From Prevotella sp902465605 (GTDB taxonomy: Bacteria > Bacteroidota > Bacteroidia > Bacteroidales > Bacteroidaceae), in contig CABQNT010000015.1 in NCBI GenBank assembly GCA_902465605.1, forward strand, positions 1 to 62,110: a stretch of DNA of 62,110 bases, read 5' to 3'. The notes under the pieces are model-generated. The model searched no databases. It was not told the origin of the DNA and saw nothing but the letters and a program-made list of their open reading frames with translations. Made by a program: the position numbers and the translations under genes. Positions 40,664 to 49,541 of this stretch are shown here, one piece after another. Numbering within the stretch: position 1 is the stretch's first letter; each line of letters begins with the position of its first letter.

Positions 40664-43021
40664 CTAATACTTGTCCTTAGGCGTATTGCCCATGGTCACA
40701 TCCAGTGTGCCGCCCTCAGCGAAGGTTGCGAAAGGCAAGTAAGTGCTGTCGAGCGTCTTTCCGTTGAGCTTGTATTCCTGCACATAGATATTCTCCTTGC
40801 TGTTGTTGCTCACGTTGATGACAAACTTGTCACCCTTATAATAATCCTTGTTCAGACGAATGGTAATCTTGTCGAACAAAGGACTACCTAAACCAAAGGA
40901 CGGTTGCTCGGCCGTGAGTCCCTTGACATCGAACATGCCGATGGATGACTGTACGAACCAAGCACCCAACTGACCCTGGTCCTCATCCTGTCCGTAGCCG
41001 TAGCCATGAATACCATCTGTGCCATAGAACTCGTCCAAGATGGCACGCACCCACTTCTGCGTATGCGATGGCTTGCCGGCCTCGTTGAACATCCATGAGA
41101 TGTGCAGACAAGGCTGGTTGCCTTGGTTGTAAAGCGTCTTTAATCCGGCGAAAGCACCCACCTCGGTACCGCCGCTGAAGATAAGCTTCTGCGACTGGGT
41201 AAAGATGCTGTCTAAACGGTTGTTGAACTCTTCGGCACCCACCTTAGCCGCCAACGCTTTGGCATCGTGCGGTGCATAGAACGTGTACTGCCAAGCGTTG
41301 CCTTCCTGGAAGCCGCGCCATACCTGCATCGGGTCAAAATTCTCAATGAAGTTACCATCGGCCTTCTTCGGACGAACAAAGTTGGTTGACGTATCATAGA
41401 TGCGTTCCCAACCCTTGGAAAGATCCATCAACTTTTTGTAGTCGTCCGTCTTTCCCAACGCTTTGGCCATCTGTGCGGTAGCCCATGCGCCGAAAGCATA
41501 CTCCAAGGTGTGTGAAGCAGAGAACATGAACATCTCGTCTGATCCTTCACCCGAGTCTTGATGAGGAACGTACCCATATTGTACAAATTGCTTGGTATCG
41601 AACTTTCCGGCTCCGAAGGGTCGGTTCTCACCATCCAATTCGTTCTTACGACAAGCCTCGTAGGCAAGATTCACATCGAAATCACGAATGCCACAAGCAT
41701 AAGCAGCACCAATCATTAAACTCAACTGATTGGTTCCCACGCCCGATACATAACGGCTGTTGGCCAGTCCGTCGCCCAGCCATCCACTGTCTTTGTATAC
41801 CTGAAGATGACTGCTGATAAAGTCGGAAATGTGTTCAGGGTAGGCCATGATCCACACTTGGGTGAGATTCCATTGACCGCCCCACATGGCATCCGTATTG
41901 TAAAGGTTGAAAGCAGGTTTGCCATCCTTCATCTCTATTTGGCCAACGGTGCCATCGTGTTTGGGATAAGCACCGTTTACATCGCTGGCAATGCCACGAC
42001 CCAAGATGGCATGATACAATCCAGTGTAGAATTTCACCTTATCGTCTTTGTTCGTTGTTTCAACCGCAATGCGACTCAAATGCTCGTTCCAAGTATCGTG
42101 CGATTGTTTCTTGGCTTCATCAAAAGCCATGTCCTTCGCTTCTGTCTCTAAATTCAAGCGTGCATTCTCTACAGAAGTGTAGGACACACCCACCTTCACG
42201 GTGATCTTTTCCTGATCGGTTGTCTCGAACGTCAGATAGGCACCCGCGCCCAAACCTGTGGTGGACAGCGAGTCAGCCTTGACAGTTTCTCCGTTGAAAG
42301 TACCTACTCCAACTGGCTTCTTGTCGATAACGGCATGGAAATACAAGGGGACTTCGGCGCCCGGCTGGTATTTCTTTACATACTCAGGCAGCGTGATCAC
42401 CCAACCTTCGACCACGGTTCCGTTGTCCTTAATCTGCACCGAGGCATCCTTCACGGCACCACTCTCGCCCTGACGGTTACCGATGTCAAAGAGGATGCGG
42501 CTCTCCTTGCTAGCAGGAAAGGTGTAACGCTGGAAGGCAACACGCGTGGTGGCCGTCATTTCGGCCGTAACGTCATAGTCCTTGAGCAGCACAGAGTAGT
42601 AGCCAGCCGTGGCCACTTCGTCATCGTGCGAGAAGCGTGAGCGGTAGCCTTTGCGTTCGTCCGTCATGACAGTGTCGCCAGGTACGGTGAACAACTTGCC
42701 CACGGTGGGCATCAACGTGATGCCTCCAATCTGGAACTCGTGCAGGCAGGGGAAACCCTCGATGCTGGTGTCACGATAATCATAACCCGTTGCCTCCCAG
42801 CCAGATTTATTCCCATAATGTCCATTGGTTGATGGTCCGGGCTTGGCCATGCCGAAAGGTAAGGCACCGGGAGCCATGTGGAAATAACGACAGTGCGCCG
42901 TTCCGATGCGTGGCTCTACATAACTTGTCAGGTCTTCTGTTGTTGCATTGTCAGTTTTCGTACAGGACATCATGCCAATGATGCCAGCGAAAGCCAGTAA
43001 TGCCATTGAAATTTTTCTCAT
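40664..43021 (-). CDS. GH92 family alpha-mannosidase lipoprotein
   Basis: 785 residues with a lipoprotein signal (Cys20 in GMMSCTK). The mature start DLTSYVEPRIGTAHCRYFHMAPGALPFGMAKPGP and the following GYDYRDTSIEGFPCLHEFQIGG are typical of glycoside hydrolase family 92, calcium-dependent exo-alpha-mannosidases acting on N-glycans or yeast mannan. Catalytic-domain motifs such as GWLGDGLANSRYVSG, HQDSGEGSDEMFMFSASHTLEYAFG and GYGYGQDEDQGQLGAWFVQSS are present. No SusCD pair or regulator is adjacent, so it is not in a visible polysaccharide locus. Confidence 0.92.
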   Translation of the reverse strand: MRKISMALLAFAGIIGMMSCTKTDNATTEDLTSYVEPRIGTAHCRYFHMAPGALPFGMAKPGPSTNGHYGNKSGWEATGYDYRDTSIEGFPCLHEFQIGGITLMPTVGKLFTVPGDTVMTDERKGYRSRFSHDDEVATAGYYSVLLKDYDVTAEMTATTRVAFQRYTFPASKESRILFDIGNRQGESGAVKDASVQIKDNGTVVEGWVITLPEYVKKYQPGAEVPLYFHAVIDKKPVGVGTFNGETVKADSLSTTGLGAGAYLTFETTDQEKITVKVGVSYTSVENARLNLETEAKDMAFDEAKKQSHDTWNEHLSRIAVETTNKDDKVKFYTGLYHAILGRGIASDVNGAYPKHDGTVGQIEMKDGKPAFNLYNTDAMWGGQWNLTQVWIMAYPEHISDFISSHLQVYKDSGWLGDGLANSRYVSGVGTNQLSLMIGAAYACGIRDFDVNLAYEACRKNELDGENRPFGAGKFDTKQFVQYGYVPHQDSGEGSDEMFMFSASHTLEYAFGAWATAQMAKALGKTDDYKKLMDLSKGWERIYDTSTNFVRPKKADGNFIENFDPMQVWRGFQEGNAWQYTFYAPHDAKALAAKVGAEEFNNRLDSIFTQSQKLIFSGGTEVGAFAGLKTLYNQGNQPCLHISWMFNEAGKPSHTQKWVRAILDEFYGTDGIHGYGYGQDEDQGQLGAWFVQSSIGMFDVKGLTAEQPSFGLGSPLFDKITIRLNKDYYKGDKFVINVSNNSKENIYVQEYKLNGKTLDSTYLPFATFAEGGTLDVTMGNTPKDKY

Positions 43022-43173
43022 GTCTGATGGTTCTTGTTAGTTAATAATAGTGAATTAGCTAAATATATACGCCACCTCCTACAGTTTTGATCATGCAGAT
43101 TCTGACTATTGAAGATGGTGCAGATAAACAAGCATGCGCATGCCAGTCACTACTAATTGTAACTTTTGGCTGC

Positions 43174-44175
43174 TTATGACTTGTTGTTGTTTTCCTTATA
43201 AATGATGTTGTTGACACCCGAAGTGATTTCAAGCGACTCGCGATGCTCCTTGATGAAACTATCGATATGTCGCACACGTTTGTCCTCCAATATCTCGTCT
43301 ACCGAAATCAGAATTCCCGTTTCTTCCACATCACCGAACCCATAGTTGATGGCTGTACCGAAAAGCTTCATCGTAGGACTTAACCCCATGTAGGCATTAA
43401 CCAAGGGAGGGATGTTGTATCCCAATTGACGTATCTCTCTGTTGAGGATTCTGTAATCTGACTTGAAATCCGTTTCAGAGAACAACTTTTCCAATTCTTT
43501 GGGATCTTCCTGTAACTCCAAAGGATTTCTCGGCACGATAAGATGATCCTTGTCATCAAAATGTTTCTTCAAGAAATAAAGTATCATGTCACGTCCCCGG
43601 CGGATATAAGAAGGGTACATCGTCATCTTACCGAAGAAATACTTGAGATTAGGATTGAGAACGGTCAGTGCTCCAAGGCCATCCCACAGGTTGTCCAAGG
43701 CGAAGATGCTTTTGGTGTTGCGGCGCACGTTTTGATATTCCAGCGCTACGAAAGACCTTCCCAGCTCTACGGTATAGGGCATGTAGTCTTGAAGAAACTT
43801 ATCGGAGAAATGGAAAAGGTGGCTGGTGGCCAACTTAGGCTGCCCATTGTCGTCCAATTCCCAGTTGGAACCGTACTGATACCGGTAGCCTCCGATAATC
43901 TCATCCGCTTCGGGATTCCACACAATCAGCTGTTTGTAACAGTTGTCACAGGTATCAAATTCATCGATATCCATGGACTTTCCGGTGCCTCCGCCAGCGG
44001 TACGAAAGGCAATTTCGCGCAATCGTCCAATCTCCTTCATCACGTTGGGCGAATCATGAGCTGTAACCACGAAAATCTTGTTGTGGCTTTTGTTCGTCAT
44101 CCGGAGCCGCTTCTCAGGCGTCAATTCAGCTTTCAACAGCTCCCTATCGATGGGCTGGATAATCTCTTCTTGCAT
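43174..44175 (-). CDS. glsB: N-acyltransferase of glycine lipid synthesis (GlsB-like)
   Basis: 333 residues of the GNAT/hemolysin-like acyltransferase family (ornithine-lipid OlsB type). Conserved features include EIGRLREIAFRTAGGGTGKSMDIDEFD, IGGYRYQYG and YTVELGRSFVALEYQ. In Bacteroides the homologous gene N-acylates glycine with a 3-hydroxy fatty acid, the first step to glycine lipids. Here it lies directly downstream of the second acyltransferase gene (97-bp gap, same strand), as in Bacteroides. Symbol assigned by homology and context. Confidence 0.75.
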   Translation of the reverse strand: MQEEIIQPIDRELLKAELTPEKRLRMTNKSHNKIFVVTAHDSPNVMKEIGRLREIAFRTAGGGTGKSMDIDEFDTCDNCYKQLIVWNPEADEIIGGYRYQYGSNWELDDNGQPKLATSHLFHFSDKFLQDYMPYTVELGRSFVALEYQNVRRNTKSIFALDNLWDGLGALTVLNPNLKYFFGKMTMYPSYIRRGRDMILYFLKKHFDDKDHLIVPRNPLELQEDPKELEKLFSETDFKSDYRILNREIRQLGYNIPPLVNAYMGLSPTMKLFGTAINYGFGDVEETGILISVDEILEDKRVRHIDSFIKEHRESLEITSGVNNIIYKENNNKS

Positions 44176-44272
44176 GGTTTCTTAGAGGATTGACGAAGAA
44201 GGACCATTCATTGCGAGTATGGGATTCTCTCAAATAAGATCTCTCAACGCTTGATTGATATTTCTGTTATCT

Positions 44273-45121
44273 CTATTCTGCTGTTTGTGTTGGTTGCAGT
44301 TGGTATACTTTATTTTGTACATACTGCGCCCATTGCTGCGCATTCTTACGCTTGTCAAAGGTTTGCCAGGGTATCGGTTTGCCTATCGTGACGCGGAATG
44401 TCTTGTGTCTGTTGCGATACATTTCATCAACTAAGAACAGCATCGCCACGTTAAACTTTAATTTCAGGGCCTTACAGATATTGGCAATACGATAGAACCG
44501 GTCTGAGTTTCGCCCCTCAAAATGAATGGGCACCACGTCTCTCTGATATTCAACACTCTTGGTGATGAAGGTTTTCTTCCAGGGAATGTCACGAATTTGA
44601 CCATTGATTTTACGTGAACAGAGGCCGGCTGGGAACATGATGATGTGGTTGTCACTTTGGAAGGCCGCATCTACCATTGCGGGGAAATTGCGACTTTGCT
44701 TACCAGTTTTGTTGATGCCGATGCCTAAAGGGCGCAGCCCCGGCAGATTCATCAGCAAATCATTCAACAGGTATTTGATGCGGCCACCATAATGTCGGCC
44801 GATAATAGCGCCCAAAGCGACCCCGTCAGCACCACCTAGCGGATGATTTGATGCGAAGATGTATAGCCGACCGTCTTGTTGATTTGGCAGATTTTCCCTA
44901 CCTTTGACCTCCAAGGAGACATCCAGGTATTTGACACACGCTTCAAGCCAATCGACTCCCGTCAAGTCTTTGCTTTCCCAAAGAAATTGATTCACTTCAT
45001 CTTGATGGGTAATCTTCTTGAGCCAACGGGTTGCAAAATGTGGAACATATTTAGCCTTATCGCCAAGTTTACTCCGCAAGATGTCATCGATGTCTATGGT
45101 TTTCTTTGTTATGTCACTCAT
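44273..45121 (-). CDS. glsA: O-acyltransferase of glycine lipid synthesis (GlsA-like, PlsC family)
   Basis: 282 residues of the lysophospholipid acyltransferase superfamily. The catalytic His-Asp motif appears as SNHPLGGADG (His93, Asp99, one residue longer than the classical H-x4-D), and the acceptor region as FPAGLCSRKINGQIRD. GlsA-type enzymes attach a second fatty acid to N-acyl-glycine at the inner membrane. It is first of the pair with glsB and divergent from the dcw operon. A minus-strand TATTTTTG box lies at 45144-45151. Confidence 0.75.
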   Translation of the reverse strand: MSDITKKTIDIDDILRSKLGDKAKYVPHFATRWLKKITHQDEVNQFLWESKDLTGVDWLEACVKYLDVSLEVKGRENLPNQQDGRLYIFASNHPLGGADGVALGAIIGRHYGGRIKYLLNDLLMNLPGLRPLGIGINKTGKQSRNFPAMVDAAFQSDNHIIMFPAGLCSRKINGQIRDIPWKKTFITKSVEYQRDVVPIHFEGRNSDRFYRIANICKALKLKFNVAMLFLVDEMYRNRHKTFRVTIGKPIPWQTFDKRKNAQQWAQYVQNKVYQLQPTQTAE

Positions 45122-45378
45122 TTAGGTCAAAAAACTTTCTTTGCAAAAATAACATAACTTTTTGTATTATGCCGCTTTTTTATGCAAAAATGTTCAAAAA
45201 TTATCTAATCTGTTATACCGTTGTCACACGACGAAACAGATGTTTCAAGGAAGTTACAGATATCATTTTGAATGATTGATCTAACCAAAGTAGAAACCAT
45301 CAAATCAAGGAGTTGAAGAGAATAAAATACGTTAAATAAACTAAAAATACAATTTTCTCATCATTTTATGTATGAAAG
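45122..45378. other. Divergent promoter region between glsA and mraZ
   Basis: No gene is seen in this stretch. It holds the glsA promoter box (45144-45151, minus) and ends at the MraZ operator. The middle 200 bp are AT-rich without clear structure. Confidence 0.5.
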
Positions 45379-45410
45379 TGGGGAAATGTGGGGAAAAATA
45401 TGTATCTTTG
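45379..45410 (+). promoter_or_regulatory. dcw promoter with paired MraZ boxes
   Basis: Two TGGGG boxes (45379-45383 and 45389-45393), separated by exactly 5 bp, match the TGGGN-N5-TGGGN direct repeats bound by MraZ in other bacteria. They lie where the -33 element would be, 9 bp before the -7 box TATCTTTG (45403-45410). MraZ binding here would block the promoter of its own operon. Confidence 0.75.
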
Positions 45411-45445
45411 ACGACAAATATCGATATGCATATAAAGAGGTACAC

Positions 45446-45916
45446 ATGCGATTTTTAGGAAATATAGAAGCAAAGATAGACGCCAAGGGCAGAGTGTTCT
45501 TGCCGGCAACGTTCAGGAAGGTACTGCAAGCAGCAGGCGAAGAGAGCCTCATTCTGCGGAAGGACGTGTTCCAATCGTGCCTGACCCTCTATCCTGAATC
45601 GGTATGGAACGCACAGTTAGACACCTTGAGAAGACGCCTTTCACGCTGGAATGCACAAGAACAGCTCATCTTCCGTCAGTTTGTTTCCGACGTTGAGTTG
45701 TTGTCACTCGACGCCAATGGGCGTTTATTGATACCGAAGCGTTACCTAAAAATGGCAAATATCGAACAGGCTGTGAAATTCATTGGCATGGACGACACCA
45801 TAGAGATGTGGTGCAACGACGTGACAGAGAATCCTTTCATGCAACCGGAGGAATTTGGCAAGGCCTTGCAAGAAATCATGGGTAAAGGCGCAGAGCCAAC
45901 CAAAGAGACTGAATAA
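45446..45916 (+). CDS. mraZ: Transcriptional regulator MraZ
   Basis: 156 residues from the ATG at 45446 (MRFLGNIEAKIDAKGRVFLP). A longer frame starting at 45368 would run through the promoter and is rejected. Two AbrB/SpoVT-type halves carry the DAKGRVFLPATFRK and DANGRLLIPKRYLK motifs. It is a ring-forming DNA-binding protein, known in other bacteria to repress the dcw operon through TGGGN repeats. It is the first gene of the cluster, 2 bp before rsmH. Confidence 0.93.
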   Translation: MRFLGNIEAKIDAKGRVFLPATFRKVLQAAGEESLILRKDVFQSCLTLYPESVWNAQLDTLRRRLSRWNAQEQLIFRQFVSDVELLSLDANGRLLIPKRYLKMANIEQAVKFIGMDDTIEMWCNDVTENPFMQPEEFGKALQEIMGKGAEPTKETE

Positions 45917-45918
45917 AA

Positions 45919-46857
45919 ATGAGCATCAAGACAGCAGAAACATACCATGTGCCGGTTCTCTTACAAGAGAGCGTTGAGGGGTTGAATATCCAGCCCGATG
46001 GGATTTACGTGGATGTAACCTTCGGAGGCGGTGGCCACTCCATGCAGATTCTGCGCCAACTGGGGAAAAATGGCCACTTGTTCAGCTTCGACCAAGATCT
46101 GGATGCAGAGAAAAACATCCATCAAGCGGGCAATGAAATGCTGCAACAAGACAATTTTACGTTTGTACGTTCAAACTTCAGATACCTCAAGAACTGGATG
46201 CGATACTACGAAATAGAGCAGATTGACGGCCTGTTGGCTGACCTAGGCGTATCCAGTCATCATTTTGATGACGAAAGCCGAGGGTTCTCTTTCCGCTTCG
46301 ACGCACCGCTCGACATGCGCATGAACAAGACAGCGGACATCACAGCTGCCGACATTGTGAACACATACAGCGAAGAACGCCTCGCCGATGTATTCTACCT
46401 TTATGGAGAATTGAGAAATGCTCGGCGCATAGCCTCGCTCCTGGTGAAAGCACGAACCGAAAAGATGATTGTGACCACGCAAGACTTCATTCAAGCCACA
46501 GAACCCCTGTTCAAAAGAGAACGAGAGAAGAAAGACATGGCTAAGCTATTCCAAGCCCTGCGCATCGAAGTGAACCACGAGATGGAAGCCTTAAAAGAAA
46601 TGCTTGAAGGTGCCAAGCAACTGCTTCGACCAGGAGGCAGATTGTCTGTCATCACTTACCATTCTCTGGAAGATCGAATCGTCAAAAACATGATGAAGAC
46701 AGGCAATGTGGAAGGAAAAATGACGCAGGACTTTTTCGGGAAGACTACAACTCCTTTCTCGCTAATCAATAAAAAAGTGATTGTGCCTGCTGAGGATGAG
46801 CAACAACGAAACCCAAGAAGCAGAAGTGCCAAACTAAGAATCGCCGAAAAGATATAA
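45919..46857 (+). CDS. rsmH: 16S rRNA (cytosine-1402 N4)-methyltransferase
   Basis: 312 residues. The SAM-binding motif VDVTFGGGGHS is at residues 31-41; ADLGVSSHHFDDESRGFSFRFDAPLDMRM and ALRIEVNHEMEAL are family signatures. It methylates C1402 in the ribosomal decoding centre. It is the second gene of the dcw cluster; its stop overlaps the ftsL start by one base. Confidence 0.95.
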   Translation: MSIKTAETYHVPVLLQESVEGLNIQPDGIYVDVTFGGGGHSMQILRQLGKNGHLFSFDQDLDAEKNIHQAGNEMLQQDNFTFVRSNFRYLKNWMRYYEIEQIDGLLADLGVSSHHFDDESRGFSFRFDAPLDMRMNKTADITAADIVNTYSEERLADVFYLYGELRNARRIASLLVKARTEKMIVTTQDFIQATEPLFKREREKKDMAKLFQALRIEVNHEMEALKEMLEGAKQLLRPGGRLSVITYHSLEDRIVKNMMKTGNVEGKMTQDFFGKTTTPFSLINKKVIVPAEDEQQRNPRSRSAKLRIAEKI

Positions 46858-47345
46858 TGAAAAAAGAAGATTTAGACATAGAATCACAACCCATCTTGTC
46901 GGTTTCAGAAGGAAAACAACCGGAAGAATCTGCGACCACCCAAAAGGAAGTTGCAGATGAGGGTCCTACACTCAAGGAAGTAATCTTAGAGCAAGCCAGA
47001 GAAGGAGAGGCTCCACTGTCCAAGAATTTCACTTTGAAGAAGATTCTTGGTGGAGACATTTTGACTACTTCCACTATCCGCAAGCAAATCTGGGTCGTAC
47101 TGCTCATCACTTTTTTCATCATCATCTACATTTCAAACCGATACAGCGTGCAGCAACACCTCATTGAAATTGACCAGTTACAGAAAGAGTTGCAAGATGC
47201 CAGATACAAAGCCTTGTCTACCAGTAGTCAATTGACGGAAAAGAGCAGAGAGAGCAACGTACTCGAAATGTTGAAGAACAATAAGGACAGCGTCCTCAAA
47301 ATAGCAAACCAACCACCATACATCATCACAGTTCCTGCAGAATGA
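46857..47345 (+). CDS. ftsL: Cell division protein FtsL-like
   Basis: 162 residues: an acidic cytoplasmic N-terminus of about 78 residues, one transmembrane helix (about 79-97, IWVVLLITFFIIIYISNRY), then a short periplasmic coiled coil (about 98-140). The topology and the place between rsmH and ftsI identify FtsL, although sequence is poorly conserved. The cytoplasmic tail is longer than in E. coli. It should pair with an FtsB-like partner to activate FtsW/FtsI. It overlaps ftsI by 4 bp. Confidence 0.85.
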   Translation: MKKEDLDIESQPILSVSEGKQPEESATTQKEVADEGPTLKEVILEQAREGEAPLSKNFTLKKILGGDILTTSTIRKQIWVVLLITFFIIIYISNRYSVQQHLIEIDQLQKELQDARYKALSTSSQLTEKSRESNVLEMLKNNKDSVLKIANQPPYIITVPAE

Positions 47346-49498
47346 ATAAGTTTGATTATAAAAAGATAATGCCTCGCTACAGTGCCCTCGCCATCATGAT
47401 GACATTGATAGCACTTGCCGTGGTTGGCAAAACAGTCTATATCATGACCGCCAAGCGAACCTATTGGACCAAAGTGGCCAATCGCGTAAAGCGCGATAGT
47501 GTTGACATCAAACCTATGCGAGGCAACATTCTTAGCAGCAATGGTGAACTCATGGCAAGTTCATTACCCGAGTTCAAGGTGTACATGGACTTCAAAACCT
47601 TGCATGAGTCAAAAACCGACACGCTGTGGGATGAGAAGATTGACTCTATCTGTCAAGGTCTGGCAACCATCTTTCCAGAAAAGCCTGCCCGCGCATTCAG
47701 AGCCGAGTTGGAAGAGGGAAGGAAGAAACAAAGCCGCCATTGGCCCATTTGGAAAAAGCGCATCGACTACAACACTTTCACAGATGTGAAAGCGTTGCCG
47801 TTGTTCAATCTTTCTAAATATGCCAGTGGTTTCCACTACGAAGAATTCAATGCGCGACAACGCCCCTATGGTTCGCTTGCTGGAAGAACCGTGGGTGCCA
47901 TGTATGGAGCTAAAGACACGGCTCGATTTGGGCTGGAGTTATCCTACGACTCCATTCTCCGTGGGAAGAATGGCATCGTGCACCGTCGCAAGGTTCTCAA
48001 TAAGTTTCTTGACATCATGGACACACCTCCTGTCGATGGAGCAGACATTGTCACAACCATTGACGTTGGCATGCAAGACCTTGCTGAAAGAGCTGTCATC
48101 GACGAGTTGAAGAAAATCAACGGAAATGTTGGCGTGGCGCTGGTCATGGAGGTGGCTACTGGCGACATCAAGGCCATCGTCAATATGGAGAAATGCTTTG
48201 ATGGTGAATACCGGGAAGTAAAGAATCATGCCGTCAGCGACTTGCTGGAACCAGGGTCTGTGTTTAAAGTTGCCTCGATTATGACAGCACTTGATGACGG
48301 CGTTGTGGACACCACGGCCAGAGTAGAGACTGCTGGTGGCGTTTGGCCGATGTATGGCAGACACATGAAAGACCACAACTGGCGTAGGGGCGGCTATGGT
48401 TTGTTAACGCTTCCACAGACTCTTTTATACAGTTCCAACATCGGTGTTAGTCGCATCATCGATGACAATTATAAAGATCATCCCGAGAAATTCGTGCGGG
48501 GAATCTATCGAACGGGACTGGCTGACAACCTGAATATTCCGCTCGTTGGTTCATCTCCTGCCGTTATCCGTCTGCCCAAGAAAAACGGACGCGGCCAATG
48601 GCTCAACTGGAGCAAGACTGCTTTGCCCTGGATGAGCATCGGTTACGAAACACAAATTCCACCCATTTCCATGATCACATTTTACAATGCCATCGCCAAC
48701 AACGGCAAGATGATGCAACCGCGCTTTGTAAAAAAGGTGGTAAAAAATGGAGAAGTGCTAATAGAGTTCCCGCCCAAGATACTCCGTTCACAGATATGCA
48801 AGCCCAAAACGCTAGGCGAAATTCAAACCATTCTTGAACATGTGGTCAGCCAAGGATTGGGCAAGAAAGCCGGCTCGCCATCCTTCAAGGTGGCTGGCAA
48901 GACTGGTACCGCACAAATCTCACAGGGTTCGGGTGGATATAAGGTAGGACGAACCAACTACTTGCTGAGCTTTGCCGGCTATTTCCCCGCCGACAAGCCT
49001 CGCTACAGCTGCATCGTTTGCATCCAGAAGTCAGGGCTTCCCGCATCAGGAGGTGGCATGAGCGGTGTTGTGTTTCATCACATTTCAGAGGGAATTATGG
49101 CTCAAGACCTCAAACTTGACGTAAAAGACGCCAAAGATTCCACATCGATTTTGTTGCCAGATGTAAAAAATGGCAATGTCCTCGCAGCCAACTATGTGCT
49201 CAGTCATTTGGGAATTAATGCCAATCAAGATTGGTCAGGCTCATACACCAAGGGCAATCCCATCTGGGGTTCAGCTGAAATACAGAACAATACGGTTGTC
49301 AAACTCAGGAAAGTAAAGGTGCATGGGCACAAGTTCATCCCCAACGTTGAGGGAATGGGTGCACGTGATGCCGTCTACATCTTGGAGAGCAGAGGCGTAA
49401 AAGTCAAGCTCGACGGACGTGGAAAGGTAACCAGTCAGAGTCTGGAACCAGGCCATAGCATCAAGAAAGGCGATGTATGTCACTTGACATTGCAATAG
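47342..49498 (+). CDS. ftsI: Division-specific transpeptidase (PBP3) with PASTA domain
   Basis: 718 residues: cytoplasmic tail and membrane anchor (about 15-36), pedestal domain (MRGNILSSNGELMASS), class B transpeptidase and a C-terminal PASTA domain (about 660-718, IPNVEGMGARDAVYILESRGVKV). Catalytic motifs are SVFK (Ser306), YSSN near 362-365 and KTGT near 520. It cross-links septal peptidoglycan with FtsW. A PASTA tail on FtsI is usual for Bacteroidota but absent in E. coli. Confidence 0.93.
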   Translation: MNKFDYKKIMPRYSALAIMMTLIALAVVGKTVYIMTAKRTYWTKVANRVKRDSVDIKPMRGNILSSNGELMASSLPEFKVYMDFKTLHESKTDTLWDEKIDSICQGLATIFPEKPARAFRAELEEGRKKQSRHWPIWKKRIDYNTFTDVKALPLFNLSKYASGFHYEEFNARQRPYGSLAGRTVGAMYGAKDTARFGLELSYDSILRGKNGIVHRRKVLNKFLDIMDTPPVDGADIVTTIDVGMQDLAERAVIDELKKINGNVGVALVMEVATGDIKAIVNMEKCFDGEYREVKNHAVSDLLEPGSVFKVASIMTALDDGVVDTTARVETAGGVWPMYGRHMKDHNWRRGGYGLLTLPQTLLYSSNIGVSRIIDDNYKDHPEKFVRGIYRTGLADNLNIPLVGSSPAVIRLPKKNGRGQWLNWSKTALPWMSIGYETQIPPISMITFYNAIANNGKMMQPRFVKKVVKNGEVLIEFPPKILRSQICKPKTLGEIQTILEHVVSQGLGKKAGSPSFKVAGKTGTAQISQGSGGYKVGRTNYLLSFAGYFPADKPRYSCIVCIQKSGLPASGGGMSGVVFHHISEGIMAQDLKLDVKDAKDSTSILLPDVKNGNVLAANYVLSHLGINANQDWSGSYTKGNPIWGSAEIQNNTVVKLRKVKVHGHKFIPNVEGMGARDAVYILESRGVKVKLDGRGKVTSQSLEPGHSIKKGDVCHLTLQ

Positions 49499-49541
49499 AT
49501 TTAGCAATACACCACAGTAACATTTATAAGAAATTACCTAT

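Noticed and set aside
45368..45445. Longer mraZ reading frame starting at 45368
   Set aside because: The extra 26 codons run through the MraZ boxes and the -7 box; MraZ proteins begin at MRFLGN.
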